Origin: Aquila chrysaetos chrysaetos
Taxonomy: Eukaryota; Chordata; Aves; Accipitriformes; Accipitridae
DNA length: 64,000 nucleotides
NCBI RefSeq assembly: GCF_900496995.4
Contig: NC_044014.1
Coordinates: forward strand, 2,848,501-2,912,500
Direction of reading: 5' to 3'
Shown: piece after piece, positions 22,401-37,400 of the stretch
Layout: every line of letters starts with the position of its first letter
Numbering within the stretch: position 1 is the first letter of the stretch
Translations under genes and position numbers: made by a program
Notes under the pieces: model-generated
What the model was told of the DNA's origin: nothing
What the model saw: only the letters and a program-made list of their open reading frames with translations
The model's database searches: none

Positions 22401-25400
22401 TTACCAGCTAGAACTCCCTGATATTTTACCCACTTTTAATTATTCAGAATTTTAACTCTCTAGCAAGAAGTGGCTGTTAAAATCTGCCAAATTGCAGAAT
22501 CAAACACAAAATGTCATCGCCCTCGAGTGCAGCCACCACGGGGTGGGAGAACCCACAGTCCCCTCGGGAAAACGTATGAAAACAGCAAAGAGCAAAATAC
22601 TTCCGAAGTAAGGAGGACAGAGTTTTAGCAATGAATATGCATTGGTACAAGATCATGTCCCAAAGCACAACAAATCCGAGTCCTGGCTCAAGTTCTCAAG
22701 ATCTCTTTGCTTTCAACAGCGCTTGAAAAATACAGGTGATGTTGCAGGCAGCCAAACACAAACCATAGTTCTCAGAGACTGAGACAGCACCTTTGAAACT
22801 CAAATCAGAGCAAAATAAAAGTCAGTATATGCTGCAGAGAACAGCTGTAATATGCCCATTCCTATTTCTAACTCTAGTAGAGCAAGCAGACAGGTTCTTC
22901 TATCAAAATACTTCCAAATGGTCAGTGAGTCTACTTCCATGTAGATAATGCTACAAGAACAATTTGAGTGTCACATAAATCAATATAGCTTTTTTTTTCT
23001 TTTCAGAAGAAAAAAATAATCAGTCACTCATTCAAAAACAGATGGATATTCTCTGAAATGCAGGAAAAATCCAGAAGCAGCATCATATTATCTAGCTCAC
23101 TGACAAAAGGTTGGGCAAGCTTATCCACACGGTAGTCAGTCGTAAGGGGTCTCTATCACAGCGTAGGTGCCAAGCTTTCTTAATAGTGGGATCACAGACA
23201 GGTAGAGAAAATATCAGAATTAATATAACTGATGGTTTTAGCTAAAAAGATGCCAGGAACTTGACCTCCATGTATTGCTAGAAGATGACCAATGGTCCAG
23301 CAAAACCAGTTTATCTTGTACAACATGCCCAAAAGGAAAAGATTTAAAAGGCCAGCATTTAGAATGAATTAAATAATTGATTTTCAGGGCAACTGGAGAT
23401 AAAACAATGATTAGTTTTTATGTTGTGCTTGAGCCTGTGAGCTTCAACTGCAAGAGAGACTCTATTGCACAAGGTCTTACGTGAGCAGAGTAGAGAGGGA
23501 TGTGGCCTCTGAAAACTCTCACGCTGGGTAAGGGCAGCTGGGAGTCAGTCAGTGCATCTCCCAGAACGGGTCCAAGCAGGCCACAGCAGGAAAGAGGTTC
23601 ATGTCAAAGGGTGACCTCTACAAGTTAATAGCTTCTTATTTAAAAAAAACAAAACAAAACATAGGAACTTCTCTTCTGGGGGCTCTGAAACCCTGCTGAC
23701 CCTGTCCCTGTGCACTGTGAGCTTGACTTTGTATTGACCAGATAACAGGAAAACTTTACTGATTTATAAAATTTAAAATATTTGAAAAGCAAGGTATGAT
23801 TTCTGAATTAGGAAAAGGCAGAATACTAGTTTTACTACTACTTTTTTTTTTTTAAAATCAGCAGATGTAGTACAGAAAGAGAAAAGACAAGTTTAAAAGA
23901 CTGATAAAAAACCCCGCAGTCTGAAAAATATGATTTGAAAAAACAGAGGAAAAGCCCAATGTATACATTTAAAAAAAAAAAAAAAAAAAAAAGTTGCTGT
24001 AAACAAAACATACAATTAAAAAAAAACAAAACCAAAAAGTGAAAACCTGGCATACGACAAATATATTCTAGTTATCATGTATCAAGTCAAGTCATACACA
24101 AGCTACCTCTTAGCATTAATGTAAATACTGTTTTCTCTCTGCTTTCAAGGACAGGAGTAGATTTTGCCTTCAGCTTAGATTAGGGATATATTTATTCTCC
24201 TGATAGTTTGTAAAAACCAACAGCATTTTGATCTTGATAGAACATTTGGGCACTATATTAGTGGGGTGTACTACACATCACTACAATAAAGCTACAGCTT
24301 TACTTTCCTAATCACAGCGTTTAGCAAAACTCAGGTGCAAGACTACAACACCCCAAGTTACTAATGCATTTGTTTACCTGCAACCATTAAGGCTACCATT
24401 AAGGTATTCACTTTGCTAATTCAGCCAAAGACAAGTAAAAAATCCTTTATGCAATACTAGATTTTCTTTTTTTCTCTCTTTTTCTCTTATTTCTTAATTT
24501 TAATTTATTTTTTTAAAGGACGCAGTCTACTCTCTCCTGAAGGAAAACTGCCATAAAAACAACCAGACTGGAGAGAAAACAAGCCAGTTCCTTAGCTGAT
24601 GGTGGGAAGAAGAGGCGAGTCTTACCTGCAGTGCACAGTAATCGGGTGATTGCCTGTTTGCTGCTGCTGCTTTTGGACAGCCGCAATCAGGTCGATCATC
24701 CCTTTTCCTTCTGCAGGAATCCCAATTTCTGGCCACCCATGGAAATGGAACTGCCGAACAAGCCTGCTTTGCTTCTCCTGGTTACCCTGCATGCAGGAAA
24801 AAACACCAGATTTATCCAGCTGTTACTTCAAAATGGAAACACGCTTCTTACCTTAAACATTTGTAGCATTAAATTTTGCACCACTTTAATAGAGGGGGCT
24901 ATTTGCAACCTGGTCCGTAACATACTGGTCCTGCAGACCTGACAGTTCTGCTTCTAAATTCCCCATCCGCTATGCCGATAATTCACCCCTATAATTTTCC
25001 TTTTGATTTGCACAGCGGTTTTATCTGGGTATTGCTAAGGACACACTTAAAGATTATTCATCCTGAGTACCAATGGTTGAAAGCTTTCATTGTGCACAGG
25101 CCAAATGCAAAGTGCCAGTAAAATAACCCAATTCATGAAACGCACTCATCTTTGCACAACACTACCTGCTACTTTGAAACTTAATGATTATTTGCCTTGT
25201 CTTTATCCTTGCTGATTAAAAGCACACTGAAAGTTCAAATAGGTATTAATACCATGGTAATGCACTTAGCTCCAGACAGGTTTGGATGCACAAAGGCTCT
25301 TCATTTTAACTATCCTGAAATTTGTGCTTACTGCTTCCCATGACTGCATTACAATAGCGTGTGGATGCAACATTAATATTCTGGCAATTTTACTACATGT

Positions 25401-28400
25401 CATTAACTCTTGCAAGTCACAGAGAGTTGAAAACACAAGGTGTCTGCTGATGCCAGGTGCTTTCAACGTGTCCACCACAGGGGACATCTGGTGAATGAGT
25501 TTGATGGGGAGTCTCAGGACACTGCTTTGTACTGGAAGCCTGGAAGATGTCACCATTACGAGGAAAAAGGCTTGGTCAGTCCTCCTTCCTCCCAGCTCTG
25601 CAAGAGACCTTTTAACATAGTATTGCTTCAAATTTCATTGATGTAGTCTAGCGGGACTCGGGCACAATACAAAAGTTTCTTGGATTTCTTAGATCTGCAG
25701 CAGCAAACACTTCTAACGATGCTGGATTGTAGTGCAAAAATGTTGCTGCTTGGATATTACCTAAAATGCTGTTACTTGAGTTTTAAATACTTTGCAATGT
25801 GACCTAAGTCAACACATTGACAAGGACTCTCTGCTTTGTGAAGCACAGTGTGTATTCACGCCTAATCCACCACCCTCCTTCACAAGGAAATATAGAGCAC
25901 TTTTAAATTCAAGTCCTTTTGCTTTGCATGTGCCTAAATTATATGCAGTGCAGTAAGTAGTTAAATGAATGATATTCTCAACTGCAAGTAAATTTTTTTC
26001 TCTTTTTTTTTCTTTCCTCCAAAAACAGCAATGCAAATCAGGTCCTAAAGAAATGATGCAGTGAGTGAGGAGATGCATGCCCAAAAGATCAAAACCAGGT
26101 TTTGAGTAGATCATGCCTGTAGCAGAGATACATAAAGGAAGAGCTGGTAGGCAGAGGCAAGTACATGTGCTTTAAAATGCTTTATAGGATTTAAAAATCT
26201 TGAATCAATTTTTCTTTTATAGATATGTGGGAGATGGTAGAAAATAAAAGAATAACAGCAACAACAAAATATAAAAAACCCCAAACCCCCCATCCAACTT
26301 CAGTCAACGACATGTTTCACTGACCAGAATTTTCATGGGACTTTAGGCAAAAATGTTTCATATAAGCTCCCTCTTGACTGATACAATGTTGGATGTTGAT
26401 TAACCACATTTATCTTTAGATAGAAATTCCAGCATTTAAGTTACATAATCATACTTGCAAATGCCTTCAAATGCAAAAAAAAACCCCAAACCCTCATGTA
26501 ATTTAAAACCAATACCTGATTGTACGTAACTATGAAGTCCCTTACGCTTATGGCATCTAACAGACTGTCATTCTTTATTTCTACGGTTATCTCTCCGTGA
26601 GTTACAGAGCCCTCTGATGGCCAGTACTGGCAGCACTTTTCCTGCAAAATTGAAAGAGAACTGTAAACATTCCTTGACATTTTTCCAGTTACCTACACTG
26701 TCATGAATCTCTGATATAGGAGGTGACATACAGCATAATAAATGCGTTCTAAACACTTCGTAATGAAAAGGCTACTAACCAAGAATACAGTAATAAAACA
26801 TTTCTATAATATAAACTGTTAAGATGAAAAGGGCTTAGGAGTCATAGATGGCAAATACTGCCTTTAAAGGAGATTAGAATAAAAGAAGTAACTCCTGAAA
26901 GCAACGCAACGTTGCCTCCCAATGCCACCAACAAAACACATTTCACAGCACTACAACACCCTGGTTGCAGCGTTGAACCCTGAATCTTCGAACTGCAGCA
27001 CATGGAGGTATACAGGACTTAATTAATTAACGATGTACTAGGGGAGGTTCAGAATAAGCCACTGGAGCTTATACTGGCAGAACAGGGAGGGAAGTTTGCA
27101 CACAAGCTGTGTCCATCTGTTCCCAAATCCCAAGCCACTGTTCCGTGTCAGGCATCCCTATAAATTCTGTGCTTTTAATGTGAACTGGGCCCTTTCACAA
27201 ACCATAATTTTCAGTAGTTTTGGTGGGTTTTCTGACAACTCAAGCAAAAGCAGCAACATCAGCCCACACCAAATAGTGAAACAAGAGCTCCTTTTAGGAA
27301 AGGCAAAAAATCTCGTGTCGCTAGAATCTGTATTCAACAAGTAGTTTATCTAATATTAATGCCCACATTTTACAGGCATTAACAGCAACTGCTTCGCTCT
27401 GGAGCTGGCAGCCGCGGGACGCGTACCTGCTCCCTCTCTTGAACTTCTGTGAGCATAACGATGGTGTGGCACTTCCATTCCCACACCATCCGCCAGAAAT
27501 CCTCCACCGTGTGCGGAAGCGGTCCCTGGGTGGCAATGAAGTAATCCTTCTGGCGATAGCCCTGCGGAGAAAGAGCAGGATCCGCTTACGTCGTGACCCG
27601 CGAGCACGAGTGACGAAGGGGGTGGCGGGACAGGGGATCGCTCCTTCAACCGGTGCTTCCCGTCAGCCCCGCTGCGTGATAACACCGTGGGTACTGCAAA
27701 CCTGCTGACGCTGAGCCCGCCCCATTCTTGCTCATTGCCAGAAACGCAGGAAAAAAATCCCCCAAATTCACAACCCTGAGTTGTGTTTTATGACTCTTTA
27801 CAGTCATGGCTGAAGGGATGAAATTCTGCGGTAAAAAAGGTAACCGAAAGGATTTCACAAGGAGATTATAACAACTGCAGCAATTAGCTTTACTACAGAA
27901 TTAACATTTAACTCAATCTTTGAGCTACAGTTCTATTTACATACTGATGTGATCATCACAGCTGCAGTATCCACAATCCTCAATCACTAATGGGGTTTTA
28001 CTGCTTAAGGATATAATTAATTCTCATATTTAAATAAAAACAAGACACAGTGGAAGGTGTTGCCCAGGTTCCAACAGGAAGCTGGGAAGAAAGTTAGGAA
28101 TTAATGCAGGTCTGCCCAGGTAAACCCTGGTACCCAAATACTGTGACAGCCTTTCCCCGTGCTAAATACAGACTTTTCTTTTCCCTTTCCTCAGACAAGC
28201 ACATGTTTACATCAGTTAACCTGCACGCAGATAATGGAACTGTTGGATGTTAGTTGTATAGCTAATTTGTTTTGCTGCCTGTTCGTTAGGATTTAATAAA
28301 AGCCTCAGTCTATAAATCTAACAACAAGAAGAATATTTAAATTACAAGACCATTTAAACTGAAATTGAAAACACCAGATAAGAAATGCATTTGGAAACTC

Positions 28401-31400
28401 TCATAAGCCAAACCCAAACAAAAAAGCTAATGTTCTTCATAAGCCAAGTTGATTGTGTTTCTCTCTAAAAAGACTTATCAGCAACAGCAAAATATCTGAC
28501 TTGCAATATAAATACATCGGAATTTTTCATACATACATCTATGAAGGAAGCATTGATGTAGTCTGTATACTCTTGCCCTCTTTTCATCGACAGAATCACT
28601 CTATTAAAATCATCTGGAAAAAAGAAAAAAGTCTAGTCTTACTTTTGCTAACTGTATATTGACTGCTCTGCTATTACATTTGTGAAAGAATAAACCCAAC
28701 AAAATCTTTTCTCTGAAAGCCAAAGAGCGTCTCAAAGATCTCAGCCAGGATTTAGTAAGTGTGTGGAGGAGGGCGCAAGTTTTTCTGCTCTTGTTTTTCC
28801 TTTCACACAGGATACGGCCAGCAAGGTCTGAAACTTTCATTTTCAGGTGCAGACATGACAGTGCTGCTCCAGACCGTGCAAGGAATCACTCAGAAAATAC
28901 GTTGGTTTAAAAGGTGAGACTGCTGAATTATTTAATTCAGTCTTGAAAAATACCTGATCGTAATATATTTTACACGGATCAAGTGAAAAACAATTCATTA
29001 AATTCTTTGCAGACACTTCATAAGGGCATTACATTTAAAAGGAGAGGATAGTGCTGTTTGTATCAGTAAGTTCTCTAGAAACTGCAGAGCAGACATGCCT
29101 GCAGAGAGGACAAAAAAACCCAAGGGATGGCTAATGGAAACATCCAAAAATATTTGTTCTTGCTAAAAATGAAGCAAAACTACCACTCTGGACAGTACAA
29201 CAGGTTTTGAAAGAATTTGAATTTCACAGGCAGAGGAGTTAAAACTTTTCGTCTTTAAGACATAGGCAGTAATTATTTGCAGAATTCCAGTTTCCAAATC
29301 CGGGCAGGACCTCTACCCTTGAGTGATCCCAACAGAGCTGTATTCTGAGATAAGCTGAGCTGTTGTCAACATATAGATACAGTATGCGTACTCACAACAG
29401 CCTTAGGATAATTGCGTATTTATAGCACTTGTTTCTATATATAAAAAGTTGATCTCTTACATGGGATAATCTGGATGACTCTAGCTTTCTTCATATTTGC
29501 TGGAAGATTGCCAGTTCTCATGTTTTCTTTCATTATTCGAACATTTGTCAACTTCTGTAATAAAACACACAAACGAGGATGAGAACCCATTGGAACAGAA
29601 GCTGTTCTCGCTCACCATACCCTGTACTCAGAGGGTTCCTAAGTGTCTTTATCGGGTACAAAACACTAACACAGTCAAAGCGAGACTGACTTTTCACAAA
29701 AGCCACTTCATTGTCCTGTCTACAAAAATGAATTAAGAATAATAGTCATGTATTTTTTTTCATACTGATAAATATTTCAGAATCTGAACATACTCCCAAG
29801 GCATATCAATAAAGTTTAAGGGCTGTAAAATGACAGCAGATTTTAACATTTTGGGTCTGTGTGGTGTTTTTTTTTTTTCTTAAGACACTTTTGGACGATC
29901 TGAACATGGCTTTCAGAAGCACAGAGTACCCATTCCCTTTGAAAAAGTGTAAGTTTCTTAAATTTGACATTTGGAAATTTAGTTCCATAAAATAAGCCAC
30001 TTTTGAAAATATCCTTTAATAAAAAGGTCTGCATACCATTTTATTGAATTAATTTTATTTTTTTCTTGCCAGCCTTTCCATAAGCAGAGGCAGACTGACC
30101 AGCAGACCGACCACCGTTGGTCTCCCGCAGCGGCAGCCCCCGATCAGGAGCTTTCCCAACAGGCACTCCAGCCAGCCAGGCACTGCAGGAACAGGCTTTT
30201 CATTTCCACATTGTTCTCAAGTACTGAAAAACCCCCTCTTTTATTGACTTCACTTCCTTTATGGTCAAAACGTGAACTGATTTCATATATTAATTTCATT
30301 CATATTACTATTATTACAATCCTGTTCAGAGTATTAAAACTCTGGTCCTTTAGTCCTGGACTGTGCTTTCCCTGCGGCACAGCACCGTTTCTGGCATAAC
30401 ACAGGTGCACGAGTTTATGGACTGCTGTGCACCAAATCCTGCAACTTGGCTCTATACATCTTCAAGATTTTGCTACTGAAGGGACCGATATTCCTTATTA
30501 TTTATTCAGTTTGTGCTGACAGCATTCCCAGGACACAGAAGACAAACAATGCTCTTGCCCCAACAATTTTTTTATAGTATAGATTGCACACCCGCAAGGT
30601 AACACAAGAATAATAAGCTGCTTCTGCTGGGGTGGGACTTACCAGAAGACAATCATAGTTACACAGTTGCATTTCAGCAACTATTTAATATCAATTCAAT
30701 TTAAATTAAAATTCATTTAATTTTCAAACTGCCAAGCAGATTTTCAGGCATGTATTTGCCAGGTACTGAGTTTCAGAAGCACATCTCAATTCTAGTAAAA
30801 TCTCTAATACCGGCAACAAACCATTAGAAAACAGAACAACCCTACCCCCTCTGAGAAATCACTTTTCAGCTACTCTGTAATACTGCATTCATAGACTTTA
30901 TGTCAGAGGCTCTCATACTGGTTACAACATAGCTCTACTCTTTTTTGGCGTAGGTGGGCTCAGCGCTCCTGGGCCATCTAAGTGCTTTTCAGAATAAACA
31001 GCAGAACTAAACGTTGCTCTCCGCACTTTAATGCAGCCTTGCTGGCACAGTGGACAGCAAAAAAAAACTTAGGAATTCTGGAAAGAGTAGAGTATTTGAT
31101 TCTTTCATTTTCTTCCTTCCCTCAGACAGACCAATACTTTCAATTTTTTAACTTGTTGCTATATCATCAGACTTATTTTTACCTAATTTTTACCTAATTT
31201 TTTTACCCAGTTCCCAATTTCTGATCTAATTAATCCTTTAAAGGAAAGGGAGAACTCCAGTTAACACCTGTATGTCATTTAATGCTTCAGACCTATATAT
31301 AGAATAAATATTTTAGCATAGCAAAAGTTACACAAAAGTTCTAACTATTTCCTCCGGACAGTAAAATCTATTTTAAACAATGATCACAAACAGCCAGTGT

Positions 31401-34400
31401 GGTTGCTTTCTGCATTTGGGGTTTCTCCACTAAACAGAAATGCTTTTTTTTTTTTCTTTTCCTTCCTGACAGGTCTGGATATTGAGCACAAGATGTGTAA
31501 ATTCTCTGCAATTCTTTCTGCTGTCAGTCATCACTGAGTTAACAATCCCACTGAGATGCAAATTAGATGCACTTCATCCAGCTCCCTCTTCCAGCATTAT
31601 CTGATCTGGCATCTAGCACCAGACCAAAAGAGTAATTCCATTTTTCTTTTATAAACAAACAGAAAGCATATAGGAAAAGGGCCGTAAAAGGACGTAGCTT
31701 TGAATGAGCATTTGCAGAACAGGATGTTAAGCAAGGCCCCATTCACTGACTCCGCAGGACTCATTCACAGCAAGCACAAAATAAAACAAGTAGTTCCGTT
31801 TTGATGGACCTTTTCTTTTAAGGTTACACTTTTCCTGCTTTTGAAGTATCTTTTTGGCTTAAATGTTTCCACACTTAGAAATCATTTGGCGAAGGACTTT
31901 CATACTTACTTTAAATTCTTCTTCTAGCCCTATTTTGACGAGGTTTGGCGCCGCGTTGTGTGATGTTTGTAGATGTTTTTCTAAGGATGACACATCTAGC
32001 TCCGTGTCACCGTAGAGGTAGTATTCAAGTAAGGCTTGATAAATGAAGGAGTATTGCATCTGGAATGAACAAAGAGGCAGATAAGCATACTGCAAAGCAA
32101 GGAAGTGAAACTATGAATTCTGGCACTTTCATCTATCTCATTTGGTCTACAATCTACTAATTATCAAAACATACCTTAAGCTAAAACAGAGTTTTCCTGT
32201 TAAATCGCTCACATTCTCTAAACTTCCACTCTCATGTGCATGGGGAAACCTGGACACGATACTTAAAGATAATGTGCCTTACAGCGGTCTTCACAGCCCT
32301 AACATGCCTCCATCTTATTCCCCAATGCCATCCTTCTACTGGGCTTTGTTCATTTTCCAATTATCCAGGCGGGCAACAGAATGGGACATACCGGGATGCA
32401 TATCAGAGTAGAAGCACAGAAGCATATTCTTCTTCGACTGTGAAAAGTTGTAGTTTCAACTGATTAAAGTCCACTTACGTCAGTCTGAACCATCTGCGGA
32501 CGCTGATTACGGATTCTTGAAACAAATTCAAAAACATCAACTTTCTGTTCCGCGTGCATCATGTCTATTATGGCATCTATAACAATAAACGTCCCTGTGC
32601 GACCCACACCAGCGCTTGAAAAGGAAACAAAAACAAACAAACAAAAAGATCAACTGAATTACAGGAACTGCTACAGCAATGACACGGGTAGAACTTATGC
32701 CATTTATACTGGACTGAAACATAAAATTTCCTTTTTTTATTTTAACGGTGATAGCAAAAAAAAAAAAAAGTTGTGTGAGTTTTTAACATAAAAAGTCACC
32801 TCTTAACAGCTCAGAAATGATGACATCAGCATTAGATTAGAAAAGACGGTTGGAAAATAATTGTGCTTGACCAGCTATAATAATTCAGTCTAAGATGAAA
32901 TTTTAAATATTTTTCTTAATTTTTAGCTCTTTTCTGCATGGTTGCTGTTGCATGCTGCTTAGATAACAGCTACTTGTTACAAGTTCTACACTTCCTAACA
33001 CTGCCATCCCAAACTATTTTTTTTTGTTTTTTAATAGCCTTCAAGAGCCACAAGAGGGAGCACGATCATTATAAATTACGCTACTCCCGCGACTTTCAGC
33101 TCTTCCTTTCAGAGGAAAAGGGCATGGCATCCTGTGCTAGGCATTAATAGCTCTCCTTTAACCTTCTGTTAACTTACTTTGTAAAGCAGCTTCTGTAATG
33201 TCCACAAACACCTTCCGAAACACGACAAAAATCTCTCCCCCCCAGCCCGGTGTGCTCAAAGATACAGATCAATTTTCAGGAAGGAAACATGAGGTTTTAA
33301 GTACCACCAGAAAAAAAACGATTGCACGCGTAATATGACTCAGTTCATGTGTACACACACACACACTTTTAACAGCGAACACCACGTGTTTGAAAGCAAA
33401 GCCCCCGGGCCCTCCTATTCCAGAGGTCCGGAGGGACGATGGAGACGAGCAGACCCACGGAGTACCACAGCCCTCCACCAAAACGTCACGCAACTTCTTC
33501 GCAGTGAACGAGCCCACTATCACCTTCTGCCTCCGAATCCCTTTGCGTTTCACCATCGGTTTGGCAGGCTCCCCTCTCTCCTCGCCCAGCCACGTCCCGG
33601 TCCAACGCTCCCACCCGCCGGTCCCCTTGGCCATTGACCACGGGCCACCGCAGCTTCCAGCCCTCGCTGGCCATGGCCCCCTGCCCTCTCGCTTCCTTTC
33701 ATTCATGTTTGACCTCTGCCACTGCGGACGAGTCTGCCTCGAGTCCTACTGTCTCGACTCTCCGTTGACAGAGATTTTCCTCGTCCTGACGTCTCCTGGA
33801 AACCACCTCTGACCATGGGTCGCTCATCGCCACTTCACACTTGTCCTTCATTCCTCAGTCCCGTGAGTTTTCACCCACTGAGCCCCACGCTCATCTTCCT
33901 CACTTCCCTTTCCTTTACAGATACGATCCCTTTTTATACGTCCGTGTTCCCTTCCCGTGCCTCTGCCCCAAGGTTACCTGACTTCAGATCACTGCTTAAT
34001 TCAATCCTTCCATGCTCCTGCTAAAGCTGGTAATTTCACCAACCTTGACATTTGCCTGGGAAGTTCCCTGATTTTACCCATCCTTAACCTACTCTAGGGT
34101 ATCGCTTACTCAGCTACTCCTCAACGTAGCTCTCTGCTCACTGGAAAAATGTATTTCTGAAAACTTCTGGAAAAAAAGAATTGGCAGAAAATCGTGCTTT
34201 CCCCCCAACCCGTTTTATCTGCTCTTCTTTACCTCCAAATGCTAAACTAGTGTTTTATTAATTTCTGAAAGATTCTGACTGAGCAGTTTTCATCAGAATG
34301 ACCGGGTGGTATTTTTATAAAAGCTCACTAAATATGGATGGTTACTCACTATCGATGAGTTTCCCTTTCCTTTTTTCAACAATTCAATAGTGTCATATCC

Positions 34401-37400
34401 TGAACTGTAACGGAAATTGTTACCTCTCTCGTTCTTTATTTCTAACGCAGGCTGAAGTACTGCACTAGCCCCCAGCACTGACACATAACGGTGTTACTGC
34501 ATTCCGTTGGACCATTATATTTAAATCTCTGCAGATTTTTATTAAGATATTTTATATTTTCCTTTATTTTGTCTCTATTTCTGCTGATTAAACTAAGTAC
34601 AGAATTTCCTGCTGGTGCAAAATAAAGCTCAAGCCCGGTATGAGTCTCCACAGAACATCATGGCAAAAGGCTATAAAAATATTGTGGGTTTCTCAAAGGC
34701 AAGACTATGTGAGACTATTAAAATCTTCTTTTTCCATTTAATGCTTTTCTTTACGCCTCTTATGTATGACACCTGGGAGAGAAGATGAATCCTAGCAAGG
34801 CAAGATCTGGATGGAAACGAAGAAACAAAAAGGCTGGCTTGGTCAGGACAAACACGCTCTTTTTCAATAGTACACACTTCAAGGACTCTTAAGAGAGTAT
34901 TTCTAGGTGTCTGATACGAGCAAGAGAAAAAGAAACAAATACATGAATCTACAACCATTTCCTTAAAAACAAGACCCGTAAAGACAAAGCTGCTATTCTT
35001 TTCATATTATTCTAACCTCACTATGATAATTGCTCCTGAAAAGACATTGCTTGCTCCGTTGTGAGCTCACAGTTGCTATAGAGATTGCAATTGCTCTCTT
35101 AAAACTGATTTGGAGTTTGTTTGTGGTTTCATTAACATAAGATTTCAAAAAGTTTAGCACAAGCTTTTAATAGCAGGACATTCATGTGTGTGTGACCGAA
35201 AGAGTGGGAATATGTTCTGTATTGGTATGTAGTACATTTCTAAAATTGCAGCATTTAAGTCTCTTAAATGCAAGTCTTTATTCAAAACTTTCCAGGCATT
35301 TAATGGATAATTTACATAGCAAACTGCAATTTTATTGTGGGAGAAGTGGGGGATGAATTCTCAGAGGAGCGTTTAGTGGCAAAGGTCACAGATTTGTATT
35401 ACAAGTCTGTTTTTCTGACAGAGACCGTATTTTTACCAAACACTGGATATCACTCATGGATAAAAAAACCAAAAACAAAACAACAACTTCTGTTTGAGTA
35501 TTGAAGTTACAGCAAAGAGAGATCTTTTGAAATTGTTTTTACCCTGGGCTCTCAAAAAGCTCAGCATATTATTGCCCTTTACACATACAAATATAAATAT
35601 GTAAGTAAATATATATACACACACATACACAGACACACAAACTTTGCAGCCTATGAACAGAGGATTAAAATTTAACCTGATATTATACATGTAACTCAAG
35701 GCCAAGCTAAGAGAATGGCTGGAAGAGCACATACATACCTACAGTGAACCACGATTGGTCCAGCATGGGCAGGATTCAATGTTTTGACTTTTTTCAGGAA
35801 TTTCAGCATCCCAATAGGTGTGAAAGGCACCCCAAAATCAGGCCAGCTGGTAAAGTGAAGCTGCGTAACGAGCCTCGGAGCTTTACAACCATCATGAAGC
35901 TGTGGAGAACACACAGACTCCGAGTTTGACATTTCATTTTTCATGCAAAGATTTATAAACAAACTGCTGTGGTTATTTATGACTTTAATTCCTGCAACAC
36001 TTAGAGCCTAACTCAAGGATTAGAAGTTCACAGTGTATATAAAATACAAACACAGGGTGAAATTACCATGTATTATTAAAATGCACCTCTGCAGTGAAAA
36101 CTGGAATAATCCCAGGATAGGGTTGCAAAGAGTAAGACTCACACACAATTCATGTTAATAACAGAAAAATCTTAAGTCCTTTTTGCACTTATAAAATCCT
36201 CACAGTACTTCTTTAGGAGCCTCAGATGCAACTCACAAAATTCAGTCTAAACTACAGAAGCAATGACAGCAGAGCTCAGCATCGTTTCACCTGCATTCAC
36301 TAACCACAAAGGAACCTTAAGGTTAGAAAGCGTTTCTGTCTCGCAAGCTTTCAGTCTGTTAGCCAGGGTCAAGGCCATTTCTTTCAAACTGGAGAAAGCC
36401 AATTGGTTTTGTAAGGTTGCCTGGTCTCCATCAATGGATAACCAAACCCCACAAACACATACTCAGCAGAGATCCGACAAGTGAAAGGCAGCCGGGTCCA
36501 TCCCTAAACTTCCCAGCCCTTCAGCTTATCTACAGTATGTACATCTCTGTACAGTTCCTTCTTTCCCATTCTGCTTTCTGAGCACAGTTTCTCTGAGCAT
36601 TTTTATCAGCGATGCCTTATCAGCAATCACTAGTCATACCAAAGTGATCTCCACACTAGATCAGCAGAGACTGCTTCACAGTTCAGAATCTGTAACTAAT
36701 GCTGAATGAATCCACCCGTATCTTGAGGGGCTCTGAGGTCTCCAGGTAGTTCTGAACATGGTTTATCACCTCTCGCCAGCCCATACTGTCTTCAGTCCTC
36801 AATCTCAAGCAGGCGGTCATTGCAATACAAACACAGCAGCCCTCCCTTTAGGGGGTGAGGATCTCTAGCAATTTGCTCCCGTACAAGGCTACATGCTGTG
36901 GACAAAAGCAAAGTCATCCCCGCCATCTCTCTTGTGATCTAAAGCTTTAACTTGTGCCGGAGACCAAGGACACAACAGAAATCAAGCTGTAACCCTGGCA
37001 GACGTCGGCCAACTAATATCCACAGACTACTCCAAATACCCAAACACAAATTCACTCATTTATTTATCTATGCAATCTGCCCCCAAAAAGGTCAAGACAC
37101 TGCTCCTGAGCTCCCTCCCTGACAGTCACAAGGAATGACTTTCTGTGGCCCTTGGCTACAGACAAGAAGAAACCGAGCAGAACCTCTTGCAATCCATGAA
37201 AGGTAGCGGATGCTACGCGTGCTGACCTGCAGAGCTTGCTTCCCTGCCTAGGAGAGGTGCCAAACCTTTCTTGATTTGCAAATATGCTTAACTAATTTCC
37301 TGAATTTCTTTTAAGCAAATATTTGACATTGTACCAATTTGCTTTCAAAATTAAAATGAAGACAAGAGCAAGGGCACTATTGTTACTTACCGACTGAACG

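Larger units (their letters stand above)
19767..24625. other. PTPRE intron between exons 17 and 18
   Basis: 4.9 kb of AT-rich intron. It holds a T-run at 19868-19884, an ATT-triplet microsatellite at 20287-20338 and an A22 run at 23971-23992. No exon-like or repeat-family sequence recognised. Confidence 0.7.
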
